Shown: positions 44,240 to 57,180 of the stretch, piece after piece
Layout of the letters: every line of letters begins with the position of its first letter
Position numbering within the stretch: position 1 is the stretch's first letter
Source: Abelmoschus esculentus
Taxonomy: Eukaryota; Streptophyta; Magnoliopsida; Malvales; Malvaceae
Reading direction: 5' to 3'
Assembly: GCA_035048815.1 (NCBI GenBank)
Contig: JAUCBN010000038.1
Coordinates: forward strand, 12,862,001 to 12,926,000
DNA length: 64,000 bases
Notes under the pieces: generated by a model
Seen by the model: only the letters and a program-made list of their open reading frames with translations
Database searches by the model: none
What the model was told of the DNA's origin: nothing
Made by a program: the position numbers and the translations under genes

Positions 44240-45044
44240 CCAAGTTTTGTTCTCTCCTACTACAATCAATATACTAGTTTTAAAAGACTCACTTTATATC
44301 GTTGTTGCATTTTTTTTCTTTTTTCAAACAATTAAATGAGTTGTTTTGGTTTATCAAAACTCTAAAAATAGTTGAGTCCTCTAAATTTAATTAAAAACTT
44401 TATTTTGTTTAATTAAAAACCATCATTTTTCTGTATGGATTTATTTTGCTCTGTGGATATATTAATATTATTTTTTCAGATGAGGCAGTGGGTGAATTTA
44501 AACACATGGACATACCCACACCCAAATAATGTATCAAGCAGCTGCTGAAAAAAAAAAACATGGAGCCAAGTCCATACACTCATTATTGTCACTAAAAGGA
44601 GATATTACATTGCACGTTATCCACAATATTAAATAATTAAATATATTTAATTAATTTTTTATTTTATTTTTTATTAAAATGAATCTTTACCTAATAAAAA
44701 TTATTATAAATTTAATTTATAATAAATATTAATAAAAATTTATTTGATAAAAATAAAATAAAATAATTAATTAAATATATTTTTAATTGATCAATATCAT
44801 AAATAATATAACGGAAATAGCCTAAGATATAATTTTTTCTCTAAAGTTGAGTTCTCTGACTTCTAAAAAACGAAAAATGTAATAATCGTTTAATGAAACT
44901 GAGTAAGATTATCCTTTTAGAAGGAAACGTAGAAGCAATAAATAATTACTTCTAATTTAATAAAAATAATATTCAAGGGAAACTTAAATCAAAAATATTT
45001 ATCAACCAGTATTTTCAATAACTTAGACCTTTGAGCTATAATTT
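44240..45044. other. AT-rich spacer, no gene
   Basis: Low-complexity A/T with short inverted words around 44640-44790. Nothing identifiable. Confidence 0.5.
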
Positions 45045-45210
45045 TTTTTAAACAAGTTACTAATGATTACAGTAGTATCTGTTCTAAAACATAATCTCTC
45101 TACTATTTGATATTGATCATTCAATCACTCTGCTAACATCGCTGGTGCTCAAACCTGTGACTTTTAGGAACAACAAACGTTCCGTTAACCGCATAAGCTA
45201 GAGAGTTGCA
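45045..45210 (-). repeat. tRNA-derived SINE-like copy, minus orientation
   Basis: On the minus strand, TAGCTTATGCGG (complement of 45189-45200) fits the pol III box A and GGTTTGAGCACC (complement of 45144-45155) the box B, with ~33 bp between. This is the layout of a tRNA-headed SINE. The body (GAGTGATTGAATGATCAATA) is shared with copies at 43916 and 46370. Not a functional tRNA: no cloverleaf. Confidence 0.6.
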
Positions 45211-45942
45211 AAATTTTGTAGCGAATTCAAGGTTATTTTTGGTTAAGTCAGCATCAAATTAATAAAAGATTAATTTGAGTAAGTTTTCAGGTCAAGTTAA
45301 TTTTTTGCATTTTCATATATTGGGAAAATTATATTATGAGTAAGTTCTATCACGTAATCCATGAGATCAACCACTACAAATCATCTATATTATCATTTTT
45401 TTATTCATATATTTTTTCAAAGTAAATCTTCACTCATGTTTACTATTAATTCATTTTAAAAACAGTTTTTTTAAGTGAAGATTCATTTTGAAAAATATAT
45501 GATATGGAAAAAATGATAATATGAATGATTTGTAGTGGTGGTCCCATGGATAACGTGGTGAGACTTACCCATGATATGATTTCTTCTATATATTGGATCC
45601 ATTTCAATTCAATTTAAAATCAATTTCAGTTCGGTTCGATTTATTTCGTGTTTTAAATTATCATATTTGGTTTGATATTAATTACCAAATCGAATGAATT
45701 AGTTAGATCTCGTATTAAATTTATCAGATCTATATATCTCAAACATGTTTTGTTCAATGTTTTACTGTTCTTATGAAAATAAAAATGCAAACAACTCTAT
45801 TTTTCTAAAATCAAACCGATCTTCAGTTTCCATGCATCTCCTCTCGGTTTTCATCTATTATTTCTGTGCACCTTGTCGTTATCTTGCATCCACTTTAGGG
45901 ATGGTTTGGATTGTGGGAATAGGTTAGAGTTGAAGCAAGCAA
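45211..45942. other. AT-rich spacer
   Basis: A ~75-bp inverted pair (about 45375-45440 and 45475-45545, sharing ATTTTTTCATATATTTTTCAA-like and ACTACAAATCA words) suggests a small palindromic MITE. No genes. Confidence 0.35.
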
Positions 45943-45943
45943 C

Positions 45944-46363
45944 ATGCTTACAAGCTGCTCCCAGTCCCACCACAATTATACGATTGCCGACGACTGGAGT
46001 TCAAAGCAGACGTCCCCACACCACCACCACCCACCGTCAAAAGAAGACGATGGCAGTGTTTTTCCTAGTACCCTCACCCTGTTGCTTGATTTGATTACTG
46101 ATCTGTTACATGGAAGTATCCTCTCACAGGCACCGTAAGTGTGTTGACTTATCATCTCAGCATTAATAAGTGAAATTGACAGATGAAGCTGATGATGTCA
46201 AAACTTGTTTGTTGAAAGGTTTTATTCATTCATCCACTCATTTAAATGCTTCTTCCCTCGTTTGCTGCATGTCTTCCTCAGACAAGTAACATCCCGAAAT
46301 TACTTAGGTCTTCCCGGAGATGGGGGCATCGCGTCGGTACAAAAATTTTATATCATAAGGGTT
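45944..46363 (+). CDS. Weak candidate two-exon small gene, unrecognised
   Basis: Frame from ATG 45944 reads MLTSCSQSHHNYTIADDWSS, a histidine/proline-rich stretch, then TLTLLLDLITDLLHGSILSQ, and reaches a good donor (GCACC|GTAAGTG at about 46135). A downstream acceptor (CTTCCTCAG at about 46273-46281) would continue in phase as QVTSRNYLGLPGDGG to a TAA at about 46361-46363. The amphipathic leucine-rich helix gives it a protein-like look, but I know no homologue. Could equally be chance. Confidence 0.25.
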
Positions 46364-46369
46364 TTCTAA

Positions 46370-46550
46370 TTTTTTTAATTAGCAAATAATGATTACAATA
46401 ATAATATATATTTTTGTTCTATAATATAATCTTTCCATCATTTGATATTGGATACCGTTCAATCATTCTGCTGGCATCATTGGTACTCGAACCCGTGACC
46501 TCTAGAAAGAACAATCATTTTTTTTAACCACTTGAGTTAAAGAGTTCATA
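46370..46550 (-). repeat. tRNA-derived SINE-like copy, minus orientation
   Basis: The minus strand shows TAACTCAAGTGG (complement of 46528-46539, box A) and GGTTCGAGTACC (complement of 46482-46493, box B) with the same body as the copy at 45045. Best-preserved promoter boxes of the three. Confidence 0.65.
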
Positions 46551-48584
46551 CATTTTTTAATATCTTACATTATTATAATTATAAACTTCCAACCCGACGT
46601 TTATATGTCTGGTTTAATGGATAAGGTATTAATTTGTTTGATAAATGCTACTGAATTTTTATTAAATCTATAAAAAATTATAATTACATCGTAATCAAGA
46701 AGCAAAATAATTAAATTAAAAAATCCAAAAATTCTTATAATTCAAAAACAAAGAAAAATAAAATTCTTATAAAAATAAGCATACCAATAAAATTCAGAAG
46801 CTTCCTGAAATATTATAACATCCTGGTTTAGGGGCTAGAAGTTTGAGTATTGAGTTGAGAGATTCGATTCGGATCGAATCGAGTTTCTCCAGTTCATTAA
46901 TTTCGGGTAAATTAAAATAATAATATTTTAATCGGGTTAATAATAAATTTGTAGAAAAGTTTTGAAAATGTTAAAATGGTGTTTTAAAGTTAAGGGAATA
47001 ATAATTGAGTTTTAATTTGATTTAATTAAGCTTAATTATCATATTAATGACTAAATTGTAAATTTTGAAAAGTTTAGGGGTTAAATTGTAATTTTTGGAA
47101 ACTTTTAGTGACTAAAGTGGAAAGTAAGCCAAAACTTAGAATTCTTAGAGGGCCATTAACCCAAATTATTTTAATTAAAGATCATTCACCAAAATTAGTT
47201 TTTAATTAGTAGTTAATTTTATTTTCTTTTTCAACCATATTTTCTCATCTTTTCTCTCAAATTTTCTCTCTATTTTCTCATCTTTTTCTTTCCATTTTCT
47301 CTCCTTGATTTCTTCAATTACTTGCTGAATTCTTCTCCATTTTCATCAAGATTTATCTTATTTTACTCAACATTTCATTCTCTACAAAACCTACTCATTT
47401 ATTTTGCAAAATCATCATCCAATTTCAAGGAAAATCAAGAGAAGAATTCATATCTTTTGGTGGAATTGATCTCAAAGGTATTTTTCTGATTTCTTTTCAT
47501 TTCTAAGGTTATTTATTTGATATTCCCAAGAATTTGGTCTACAAATCATTAATCCTAAATTGATTTTATGTTTTAATTTAAGATTTTGATGTTTTTATGG
47601 AATTTTCAAGAAATTAGGTTAGATCTCATTCAAGGCTGTAATTAGGATGATTTCTTATAAAATTAAACTTACTTTGATGATTAATTGAGTCTTGAATTGA
47701 TGACACATAATTTTAATCCCGGAATAATTGAATTAGTGCTGTTTAGAGGTTGTTTTCGATTGTTTTATGGGCTATTTTAGGTGCTCTACTTTTGCTAGAG
47801 GTATAAGGATGGTTTGAAGGTGTTTTTAGTTCATAATTGAGGAGGTTTAGATGTTAGATTCATTAGGTTAGGTTCTGGTGTTGTTTCGGATGCATTTTGG
47901 CTTAGTTTTCGATCTTTTCAGCTTAATTTTCAGTAGTTTTGTGGAGGTTTAATGTGGCTGCTGTGTTGAGCATGTTTTGATATGTATATGCTCTGTTTTT
48001 AATGTTGTAGAGGAAGTTCAAGAAGTCTCTTAAGTGTTTGGTGCATTGGCGTTGCCGTTGGAGCATTGGCGAAGGCTCGTTTCGCTTGTCGGCGAGTGAA
48101 TTTTGGTTAAAAGCGATTCGCAAGGGAACGATTCTATTTTGGGGACTATGGAATAGTGTAAAAACTTTCTTTAGTTCAAGATTAAGTATTATAAAGGTTT
48201 TGATGCATTTTCCTAAGTTTTGGCTATTTGATAATGACTTTAAGAAAGATGTTTTTATAAAGATTTTATTGAAAATGCATAACTTGAATTTGAAATGATG
48301 CATGTATGTGTTACTTGCTGTAAATGTATGGTCTAGAAAGACATTCATGGCTTATGGAAGCATGAAAATGGATTGGAACATTATGTGGTTATTTGCCTTA
48401 CATTTGATTAAGCCATTGAGCATGATTTTGGTTTACTCGATGAACATATTATTAGTTCATTATGAGAAGCAAGTTAACATGCATGATTGGGATTGATAGT
48501 GGCTTAGTGAAACTAACAATAGTTACGAATACGAATGACATGTCATTAGGATTAAGTGTACTATAAAGATTATGAGAATAATGA

Positions 48585-48780
48585 TGTTGCCTACACGTAA
48601 ACAAAGGTGACTTTGTGTCCGACCGTGTGTGTAGACCTTGCCTATATGTAAACAAGGGTGACTTTGTGTCCGACCGTACATATAGTTGACCCATACGTAA
48701 ACAAGGGTGACTTTATGTCCGACCGTACGTAGTGGGGGTAACATGTATACAAGGGTGACTATGTGTCCAACCGATGCATG
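48585..48780 (+). repeat. ~54 bp tandem repeat, 4 copies, in solo LTR
   Basis: The unit contains GTAAACAAGGGTGACTTTGT followed by GTCCGACCGTA; copies start near 48590, 48644, 48692 and 48740. Confidence 0.9.
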
Positions 48781-49576
48781 TTGAGACCAAGTGTCTCCAA
48801 TTATGATAAGGAATTCGAGTATTCGGTGGGCTAAAGATTCACAATATGTTGTCACTAGAATGCCAATATACATGATACATGAAATGATTTGGTTATATAA
48901 ATGAGCATGATTTGATCAAGCATACTTTGGTTTAGCATGAAAAGTGCAAGTGTTGGTTTAAAATGGTTTTAATATTGCATTGATGAACTTGTGTTTAGAG
49001 CTACCTCACTAAGCATGTTTTGCTTAAGCTCTCTTTTCATCTTTGTAGAAAAATAAAGGCATTATGGGCGGTATTTGGAGCAAGAGGTCCAAGGGGAAGA
49101 CTTTACACGTTTTGGTATGATTTGACAAAAATAAGTAGTACTTGACAATGTGTAAATCCTTTACTTTTTGAGTATGTTTTGAGTTAGCAAATGAATTGTA
49201 TAAACCACCTATAAATATGTTTGCTTATTGATTTGGTTGAATAATATGTTGTTGAATTTTCCTTGAAGCATGATTGGTTATGTGTGGTCTATGGTATTGA
49301 GTCAAAGTTAGGGTGCATGCCTATAGATATTAGTGTGTGTTGATGGTTGTAATCGAGTGATTAAATGGCACATAACGATTAAGGGTTATGCATTTAGCTG
49401 ATAATGATCTTTGGTTGTGTTTGGATGGGGTTTAACCGACTTAAATTGCCCAATTTGATATTCTGCGCCCAGGGATATCGAAACACTCATTGCTGGTATC
49501 GATACCCCAAGGCAAATTTTGGTGGCATCGAAGCATGGTGCGATGCCTTTACCTTACTAGTCATCTGAGTATCGAT

Positions 49577-49905
49577 ACTGCCCCTGAGCTTTGGTAGGTA
49601 ATATGGTTATTGCCACGTCACGGTATCGATATAGGACTTAGCTGTATCGATACCCCTGACTGAACAATGAGTTTTATGTGTTGAAATTACATGTTAGTCC
49701 TGGTTATCTTGCTTTGTTCAATTATGGTAGCTATAGATGTTATTTTGGTTTGAGCTGAAATTTCACATGGATGCATACCCCTGAGCTTTGGTAGGTAATA
49801 TGGTTACTGCCACGTCACAGTATCGATACAGGACTTAGCTATACATGTTAGTCCCGGTTATCTTGCTTTGAGCTGAAATTTCACATGGATGCATAAAATT
49901 GACTT
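49577..49905 (+). repeat. ~190 bp tandem duplication in solo LTR
   Basis: CCCTGAGCTTTGGTAGGTAA and the following TATCGATA-containing stretch (49578-49660), plus GAGCTGAAATTTCACATGGA, recur at 49777-49900. The second copy has an internal loss. Confidence 0.85.
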
Positions 49906-50349
49906 AATTTCAAGTTGGCTAACTTAATTTGGACAAGTCCTTATAATTTAGAATATTTACATTTTGGTTCCTAACTAGTGAAGCATGTAATTGATGATGT
50001 TCGAATACTCCGTTTGGTTTGAAATTTATCACGAGTGTTACTTGCATGTTTAGTTGAACTTTGATGGAACTAATTTCTACCTTGTCAATAGAATTTAAAA
50101 GTTTTACGTTTTAGTCCTTAATATACTTATGTGTTTAATCGAATGCTCGTTTATGATAGGGATGCTTCCATACTTGCTTTGCTTAAGACCAACACATGTA
50201 GGAATTTAATTATGCATCTAGAAAGAAAAAAATATGTCGGTTTTCAGGGTTGTTTATCGAATTAGACCTTCACAGGTTTGATTCGATATTCCCCGTGTAA
50301 CCCATTAGAGTCGGTTTTGTCTAGGCTGGGCTAAGGGGGTTACAAATAT

Positions 50350-52200
50350 CTCATTGTCTCTATCAAAACGAGACACATAGTGAAAGAAGAAGGAGTTGTA
50401 GGCGATCCAAACTGTTTTGATGTTATAAATAAAATAAATTGGATAAATTGCTCTATAATAATGTTCTGTTTATTTCACTGAAAATTATTTTTGATAAATA
50501 AACTATATTTTTTAATAATTGATTATAAAAGTTATTTTCATATGTTTGGATAAAATTGTGTAAATCAATTTTTTTATTTGATAAATTTTATTAAAAATAA
50601 TTTTAAGAAAATATTTTTAATAAAATAAACAAGATTTCACTTTAAAAATAATTTATTTTATTAAGTTATTTTTTATTTTTTTAAAAATTCTGTTTTGCAA
50701 AGATTTACATGTGTATAATCAACCTAGCAACCAATAATAAATTATAAAAACTTACAAAATCATTTTTCTCCATCCAAATACCCCTCAAGAGTCAGGGCTA
50801 TAAAAGATTTAAATTTTGAATACAATAATCATAATTCTTTAAGTCTAATACTTAAGAGGTTTAAAATAAAATATTATAAGTTTCAACAATACAATAAATT
50901 AGTAAGATTAAATACAGTAGAAAACTTTAAATTAAAGTGTAGATATAACCAACCCATGCTAGGTCACCTTGTTGTATAGACTACAGATTATAAATCTAAA
51001 AAAATAGATCCAAACTAAGTATCATCAAATTATAAGAATAATTTACCAAATTACAATTTTTGATCCATACATTTAGATGTAATTATAGGGCACACAACTT
51101 TTTTTTTTCTATTTATTTACCAAATTACTCGATGGATCTGGCACATTCTATTTGATAACTACAACAATATAATTTCATATCCCAATTCAAAAAAAATTGA
51201 TATACTTAAAATTTGGTTGTAAATTGAAATAACATAAATGTATAATACAATCACACCCGAAACTTCATACTTAGTAGTAACCTTTAATTTCTATTGGAGT
51301 AACAATAATTGTTTCTCGAACTGTCATAAAATGACCCGAAACATATTTATACCTAATGCAATTGATAAGTGCACAACAATCTTATATTTTATACCATATT
51401 TAACTCAATTATTGTTTGTATTTAATAGAATTAGATGGTAATAATAGATAAATCTATATATTTTTTATATTTCAACATCCATGCAATTAATTACTGAATT
51501 TATATAATATTTGGTATAAGAACAAGTACGATTATAGTTTTCTTTCTTTGACAGGAATTATGCCACCTGAACATCAGATATTACTAAAAGATGATGAATG
51601 AAGAAAGATACAGATCGAACCAAACAAGGACAAATTGCAAATTAACACCCGCCTGGGTGACAACTTGGCTGTCGCGGCCAAACTGAAACGAAGATATATG
51701 GAATGCGATAGAAAGAGAATAAAGAGTTGAAGCTATTGAGACAAACACGAAAAGGAACAAAAAAAGGAAAGCAAGGCAAGCCATGATTAAAGCTACAAGA
51801 TTAAGAGTCCAATAGGAGTAAAACTAGGAAATAAAATAAAGGTCTTTTATTTAATTATAAAAATTGTATTTTATTCCAAGTTGTATTCTACTCTTGGGAG
51901 GTTTTGACCTAGGATTAGCCTATATATACCGAACCATAGGCATGAGATAAGGAATTGAATTGAATTTAAGAGGCTCTGTTTCTTTACCCTAATCGTCCTC
52001 TTCATCCATTATGTTCTAATTCTTCCATACAGTTTAGGTTACTTTGTGTACTAGATGTGGAAGAAGATTATATTTTATTTAAATATTATTAATGTAAGTT
52101 TTTGATTCATAGTTTATTCATTCTTGGTTCATACTTTTTCTTATATTCAAGCTCGAGAGAGAAGTTTGTGAGGAAAAACTTATTTGTCTAGACTTGGGAG
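50350..52200. other. AT-rich spacer; possible old retroelement leader at 51860-52200
   Basis: 50350-51540 shows nothing beyond A/T-rich sequence. 51860-52200 has a TATA-like CCTATATATACC (51920-51931) and T/C-rich leader-like DNA that continues at 58093 after the Copia insertion. It may be part of an older LTR or a non-coding transcript. No protein seen. Confidence 0.4.
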
Positions 52201-52663
52201 TGTTGGATTAAAATTCAATAATAGTGGGCACATATGTATAATGTATATTGCTATTATAAAATTTAACACATAAGTGACCAATTATGTTACACGTGTTATA
52301 GGTATTAAATTATCATGGAATTGAAAGTGTAGATACCATAAGGTGTATTTATAATTTGATGAGGGGCAGAGTTATAAATACTTCAGAGTTGGTTATTAAA
52401 TCAACTACTAGTTGATTATTAAATCAACTATATAAAGGGTTATGGTCCCCAAGAATTAGGTCAACTTGCATATCTCTTTTCCCCGTCTGAGAGTTGTGCC
52501 GCAAGAGAAAACCTAACTTCTTGGAAGATCAAACCCTCTGAAAAATCTTCATCAATGGATTCAGGTACGCTTCCGCATTCAGTTTATTTATCTTATTGTT
52601 CTTGATGATTTGACATATAGATCTTGGGTTTATATTCGTATTGAATATATTTTAATTCTAACA
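52201..52663 (+). repeat. 5' LTR of the Copia element
   Basis: 463 bp, with TATATAAAGG near 52429-52438 as likely core promoter and CCCCGTCTGAGAG in the transcribed part. Confidence 0.92.
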
Positions 52664-53141
52664 AGTGGCATCAGTGCCAGAATTATGTCGAATCATTAAG
52701 ATCATAAGTTTTTGGTTTTAATTTATTGTTATGATCTAAAATTATACATAATTTTATGGATTATATACTTCGATATGGTTTTATAATTAATAGTATGAAA
52801 TTAAATTATATATCTGTCGTATTTTAAGAACAAATCAATTTGATTTATTTTCTATGATTTTATTTTGGGTTTTTGCCAATCCGGTTGTTTTTTCTTTTCC
52901 AATGGATTAACATTCATTATTTTACGACAAATATATATTTCCGTGGATTCAGTTTGGTTTTACGTCCATGAGTTTGAATCGATTAATTATGAAATCATAG
53001 AAATCAATCTAGATTTATATGAAGATTAGGTTTTGTCTGCATAAAAATTTATTTAATTTTTTTTAGGTTGCTATTAATTGGAAATTAAATTTTAAGTTTG
53101 GATTTCAATTACTTCGATAGTAACATATTTACTTTATTCAA

Positions 53142-53395
53142 GATTTTAGTTTTGATCATTGGATATTAAGTTAAATTCGGTTAGATCAAAATTTTAGTTT
53201 TGATCATTGGTATTAAGCTAAATTCGGTTAGATCAAGATTTTAGTTTTGATCATTGGTATTAAGCTAAATTCGGTTAGATCAAAATTTTAGTTTTGATCA
53301 TTGGTATTAAGTTAAATTCGCTTAGATCAAAATTTTAGTTTTGATTATTGGTATTAAGTTAAATTCGGTTTGATCAAAATTTTAGTTTTGGTCGT
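53142..53395 (+). repeat. 47-bp tandem repeat, ~5 copies, in Copia leader
   Basis: The unit reads ATCAAAATTTTAGTTTTGAT followed by CATTGGTATTAAGCTAAATT and CGGTTAG. The first copy has an extra base; the last is diverged. Confidence 0.9.
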
Positions 53396-53999
53396 TAATA
53401 ATAAAGAAAAATATAATTAATTTCAGCTTTGTCATGATAAATTTATCATGATTCAAAAAAAATTATATTTAGGTTAACTATTAAAGTTTTATATTCGGTT
53501 TATGTCTATTAAGTTATGATTGAATGATCTTTTGACATGTTACTTTTAAAGTATATTGTTACTTTATGTAATTTACTTGGTTAACATATTCAGTATTTAG
53601 TTTTGATCATATGTTATTTTGGATTATAGAATATATATTTGATATTGATATATTCAATTCGGTTTGATCAAAAATTTATTTTTGATTATTATATTATGAT
53701 GATTATATTAAAGTTTCAAGTAATTATTATACGAATTATTCACTTGTATGATATTTTTGTATTTTGTTTTTAGTTAAAGATTAAATATTTTGATCGAGTT
53801 TAGTTTTGGTAAAAACATATTTAAGGAATTTTTGAAGAACAGTCAAAGATTTTGGTTATTTGGATTCTGATAGCCCCATCAAGACAACCTTAATTTGGTG
53901 TATTTTGAAAACTCAAGTGTTATTAGAAATTTCAACTTTGACTATTATAAATATTAAGTTTGAATATTGATATATTTATGTTATATATTTTAAGATAAA

Positions 54000-54745
54000 T
54001 TAATTAAAGCATTAAGTCACCAAAGTGATCTTTATTGTGGAAATTATTTTATTTTAAAATATAGAAGGTTTTGTGCATGTGATTCAGTTTATGCTAATAT
54101 TAATCGGCCCAGAGGAAGATTAATAATTAGTAATGTTACATGCATCTGTGGTAATAAACATGTGATAATTATTCAGTTTTATATGTGAACAATAAATCGG
54201 CCCAAAGGAAGATTTTTGTTTAACATATTCTTATTATCAATGTTTGATTACTACATCAAGATATCACTTACAAATTAATATTTTTTTAAAAAAATATTAT
54301 TGGAGTGTTCGATATCTTGTGATGATGTTACCTTTATTCAAATTTATTATTATTTTGGTTATCTTTTATCTTGAGTAAAAGATAAAATTAAGAAAAATAT
54401 TTTTAAACAATTAAATTCATATTTTGGCTTCGAATATCTAATATTTTAATAGATTAATTGAAACATAATGTCACCAAAGTGACCACTTTTGTGTAGATTA
54501 GTTTATTTAAAATATTAAGATAATTATAGGTCTTTGTAATTCATGCGTTTATTAATTGGCCCAAAGGAAAATTAATATTTGGCCGAATTACAATGACAAC
54601 TGTGGCGATAAATGTGTGACAATTATATGGTATTTTATGTGAACAATACGTTAGTCCAAAGATTAATCTATTGTTTGACATAGTTTATTGTCAATGTTTG
54701 ATTGCTACAACAAGAGTACTGCTTACAGTTAATATTACTGTCCAA
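54000..54745 (+). repeat. Direct duplication of ~300 bp at ~465 bp spacing in Copia leader
   Basis: The phrases GTCACCAAAGTGA, GGCCCAAAGGAAGATT, TGTGAACAATA and TATCAATGTTTGATTACTAC follow each other at 54015-54270 and again at 54478-54710 with divergence. Confidence 0.75.
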
Positions 54746-55169
54746 AGACTTGATATTAATGTTGTGCTTGGTATCTTGAGGGGAACTAGCCATTATTTTG
54801 AATTTATTGTTTACTTATGGATATTTATGTGAGCTTGTTTATTTAATAATTTTTGTTCTATATTTAGATGATTTATCTTTACTATCATAATATCTGTTAA
54901 ATATATTCTATACTTATGTTTAGTGAAATTAATTTCAAGGAATAGAAAAGACACTTATATATAGTATTTGGTTGTATGAACATAGAACTTTCACTAAGTG
55001 AAGAACAACTTGCACCTCTTACGGCGGTAAGCATCCATAAATAGGATTTTGAGAGGCGAGTTCGTTCAAGTCTAATGATCATAATGTATAAATATTTTAT
55101 AAATTTTTAGGAGCACAAATCTAAAAAAAAATTATTCATACTAAGGGTTTCCTTGATAAAAAAATATTT

Positions 55170-55460
55170 TTTTTTTAAGATTAACATGACATCACTTTTG
55201 GTTTACTTGATGTCTATTAAGTATAAGGATCAAGGAAATGTGAGGGAGTATATTATATTGCTTCAAAACTTAAGGCATATAAGATCAAACTTTATAACAA
55301 TTATTTGTTCTTATAATTTTAGTATAGCTTCCTATACAGTTTAACTAATTCAAAATTAGTTACAATTATTAAAGGAGAAATAAACTTCAAATGAGATTAT
55401 TTCTCATTGTGATAAAGATGAAGAAAAGTTGAAGCATTATAATTATAAAAATACTCAATC
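55170..55460 (+). pseudogene. Copia gag remnant
   Basis: SIKYKDQGNVREYIILLQNL corresponds to the YKGKGNIREYIMEM-type block of plant Copia gag (UBN2-like). After stops, EIISHCDKDEEKLK matches the LI-HCVQEEERL segment. Non-functional. Confidence 0.7.
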
Positions 55461-56089
55461 AGTTAGTGCTCTTTGGTTAGTGTCTCTAAGAATAAGGGCA
55501 ATAAAAAATATATATTAGAATAAAGTTGCTAAGGGTCCTGCTCCAAAGGAATAACAATAAGGTATAAAGTATTGATTCTTTTGTATAAGCTAGGATACAT
55601 GTAAAGAAATTAAACTTCAAAAGTAAGCAATTACTTAGCTATTTTGAGTGATCCATAGGTTGTAAATTTTATGATCCCACAATTAAGATTATTTTAATGA
55701 GAGATTTATAACACTTTTAGGATGTTGAGTTTGGAGGGAGAATAAGGTTAGATACATTGTTGTTAAGGAGGAATTGAATATTAATTTAATTCCTATTATC
55801 ACTTTTCACGATGTTTAGGTTTTCACACCTATCATTAATAAAAAGTGAATCAAGTACATCAGCAAAACAATGTTGAACAACTCTCGTTCAAGATAAGGTA
55901 ATTATTTCTTAGAAGAACAAACTCAACAACCTAAAAAACAACCTAAAAAATGTGTCTTTAAAGATATCCATGAGAGGAAAGAAAAATACTATTAAGGATT
56001 ATTACTTAGTATTTCATCAAGAAAATAAAGACAATAATGGAATGATAAAAGACAACCTGATCAGTTTCTTTTATCAAACCATAAATGTT

Positions 56090-57180
56090 TTAACTCTCAA
56101 AAGTGGATTGATGTTATTCAAAAGAGTATAATTTTATACAAGATAATAAAGTTTAAGAACTTGTCGTATTACCTTAAGGTACAAACCAATTTGTTGTAAA
56201 TTAATATTTAAAATCAAGAGGGATGTAAATGGTAATGTGGACAAGTATAATGCATGTCTTGCATCTAAAAGATATACTCTAAAAGAATACATTGATTTTG
56301 TGAAGACTCTCTCTCAAGTTATACTGAAAGACTCTTTCAAAATAATGGCACTTATTGCTTTTAATCTTAAGCTACATAAGATGGATGTTAAGCTTGTGTT
56401 TTTCAATGACAACATTGAATAAATTAATTATATGGTATAATCATTAATTTGTGTCTAATGATACAAAATTAATGATATGTAAATTAAAGATATCCATATA
56501 TGAGTTTAAGTTTAACTTTCATTAATAAAATTATAAATTTTATATTGATTATCTCATTCGATTTTAAGATAAATTTGGTTGAAAATTGTATGTATTACAA
56601 GTTCAGTGGGAGTAAATCAAGTGACACTCATATTACTAAAGAAGATATTTTTTCAGTGCCCTACTAGTAACCTTGAAATTTATAAAATACAAAAGATTCC
56701 ATAATTTATTGAGAATCTAATTTATGCTTAAGTATGTATGCATTTGGATATTGCGTACATTATTAGAATGTTAGACAGATATTTAAGTAAATCTAATATA
56801 AATTGTTGGATAGCAGCAAATAGAGTTATGAAATGACTTTAGAGAACAATTTATATGCTCATATATCGAAGTTCTGGTAAGTTAGAGATCAAGTTTACAG
56901 GATTCGATTCTACTAGAATATTGATGTAAAAGACTCTGTCACATGAGTTGCTAATTATAGATTGAATAGAAAGACCACTTCAGTTATTTTGTGACAATAA
57001 ATATGCATCATTTATTCTATAAACAATAAGAACACTTTAAAATTTTAGTTCCTAGTTGTTAAAGAAAATTCAGAGTGTTTGTGTGTCTATAGAGCATGTT
57101 GGTACAAACTCCATAATTGCGCGCTTATTGAGAAACTATCACCCTAGGTCTTTCATGAGCACACTACTCATATGGGTGTA
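56090..57180 (+). pseudogene. Copia reverse transcriptase / RNase H remnants
   Basis: NSQKWIDVI (about 56098-56125) opens the RT domain; DKYNACLASKRYTLKEYIDF, KDSFKIMALIAFNLKLHKMD and VKLVFF-DNIE (56237-56419) follow, the usual KARLVAKGYTQKEG and MDVKTAFLNGDIEE blocks in altered form. The YVDD motif is not found. Later scraps (IEHVGTNS-like at ~57090-57120, FHEHTTHMGV at ~57153-57180) mark the RNase H end. No intact frame. Confidence 0.75.

Larger units (their letters stand above)
46814..50344 (+). mobile_element. Solo LTR (3531 bp), Del/Tekay-like
   Basis: Starts TATAACATCCTGG and ends GGGGGTTACA, flanked by perfect AATAT duplications (46809-46813, 50345-50349). A lone LTR with matching duplications marks recombination between the two LTRs of a former full element. 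Inside are TATCGATAC-type repeats (49475-49660), a ~54 bp tandem array (48585-48780) and a ~190 bp duplication (49577-49900), as in other members of this group. Short frames within are not genes. The plus orientation is inferred from the TATA-less T/G-rich polarity matching 3540-5771. Confidence 0.85.

Noticed and set aside
45144..45200. tRNA gene suggested by box A and box B matches
   Set aside because: No cloverleaf or anticodon arm; the same sequence recurs in other SINE-like copies, so it is a tRNA-derived repeat.
48038..48298. 86-codon frame within the solo LTR
   Set aside because: Inside LTR DNA with clear boundaries; no motif.
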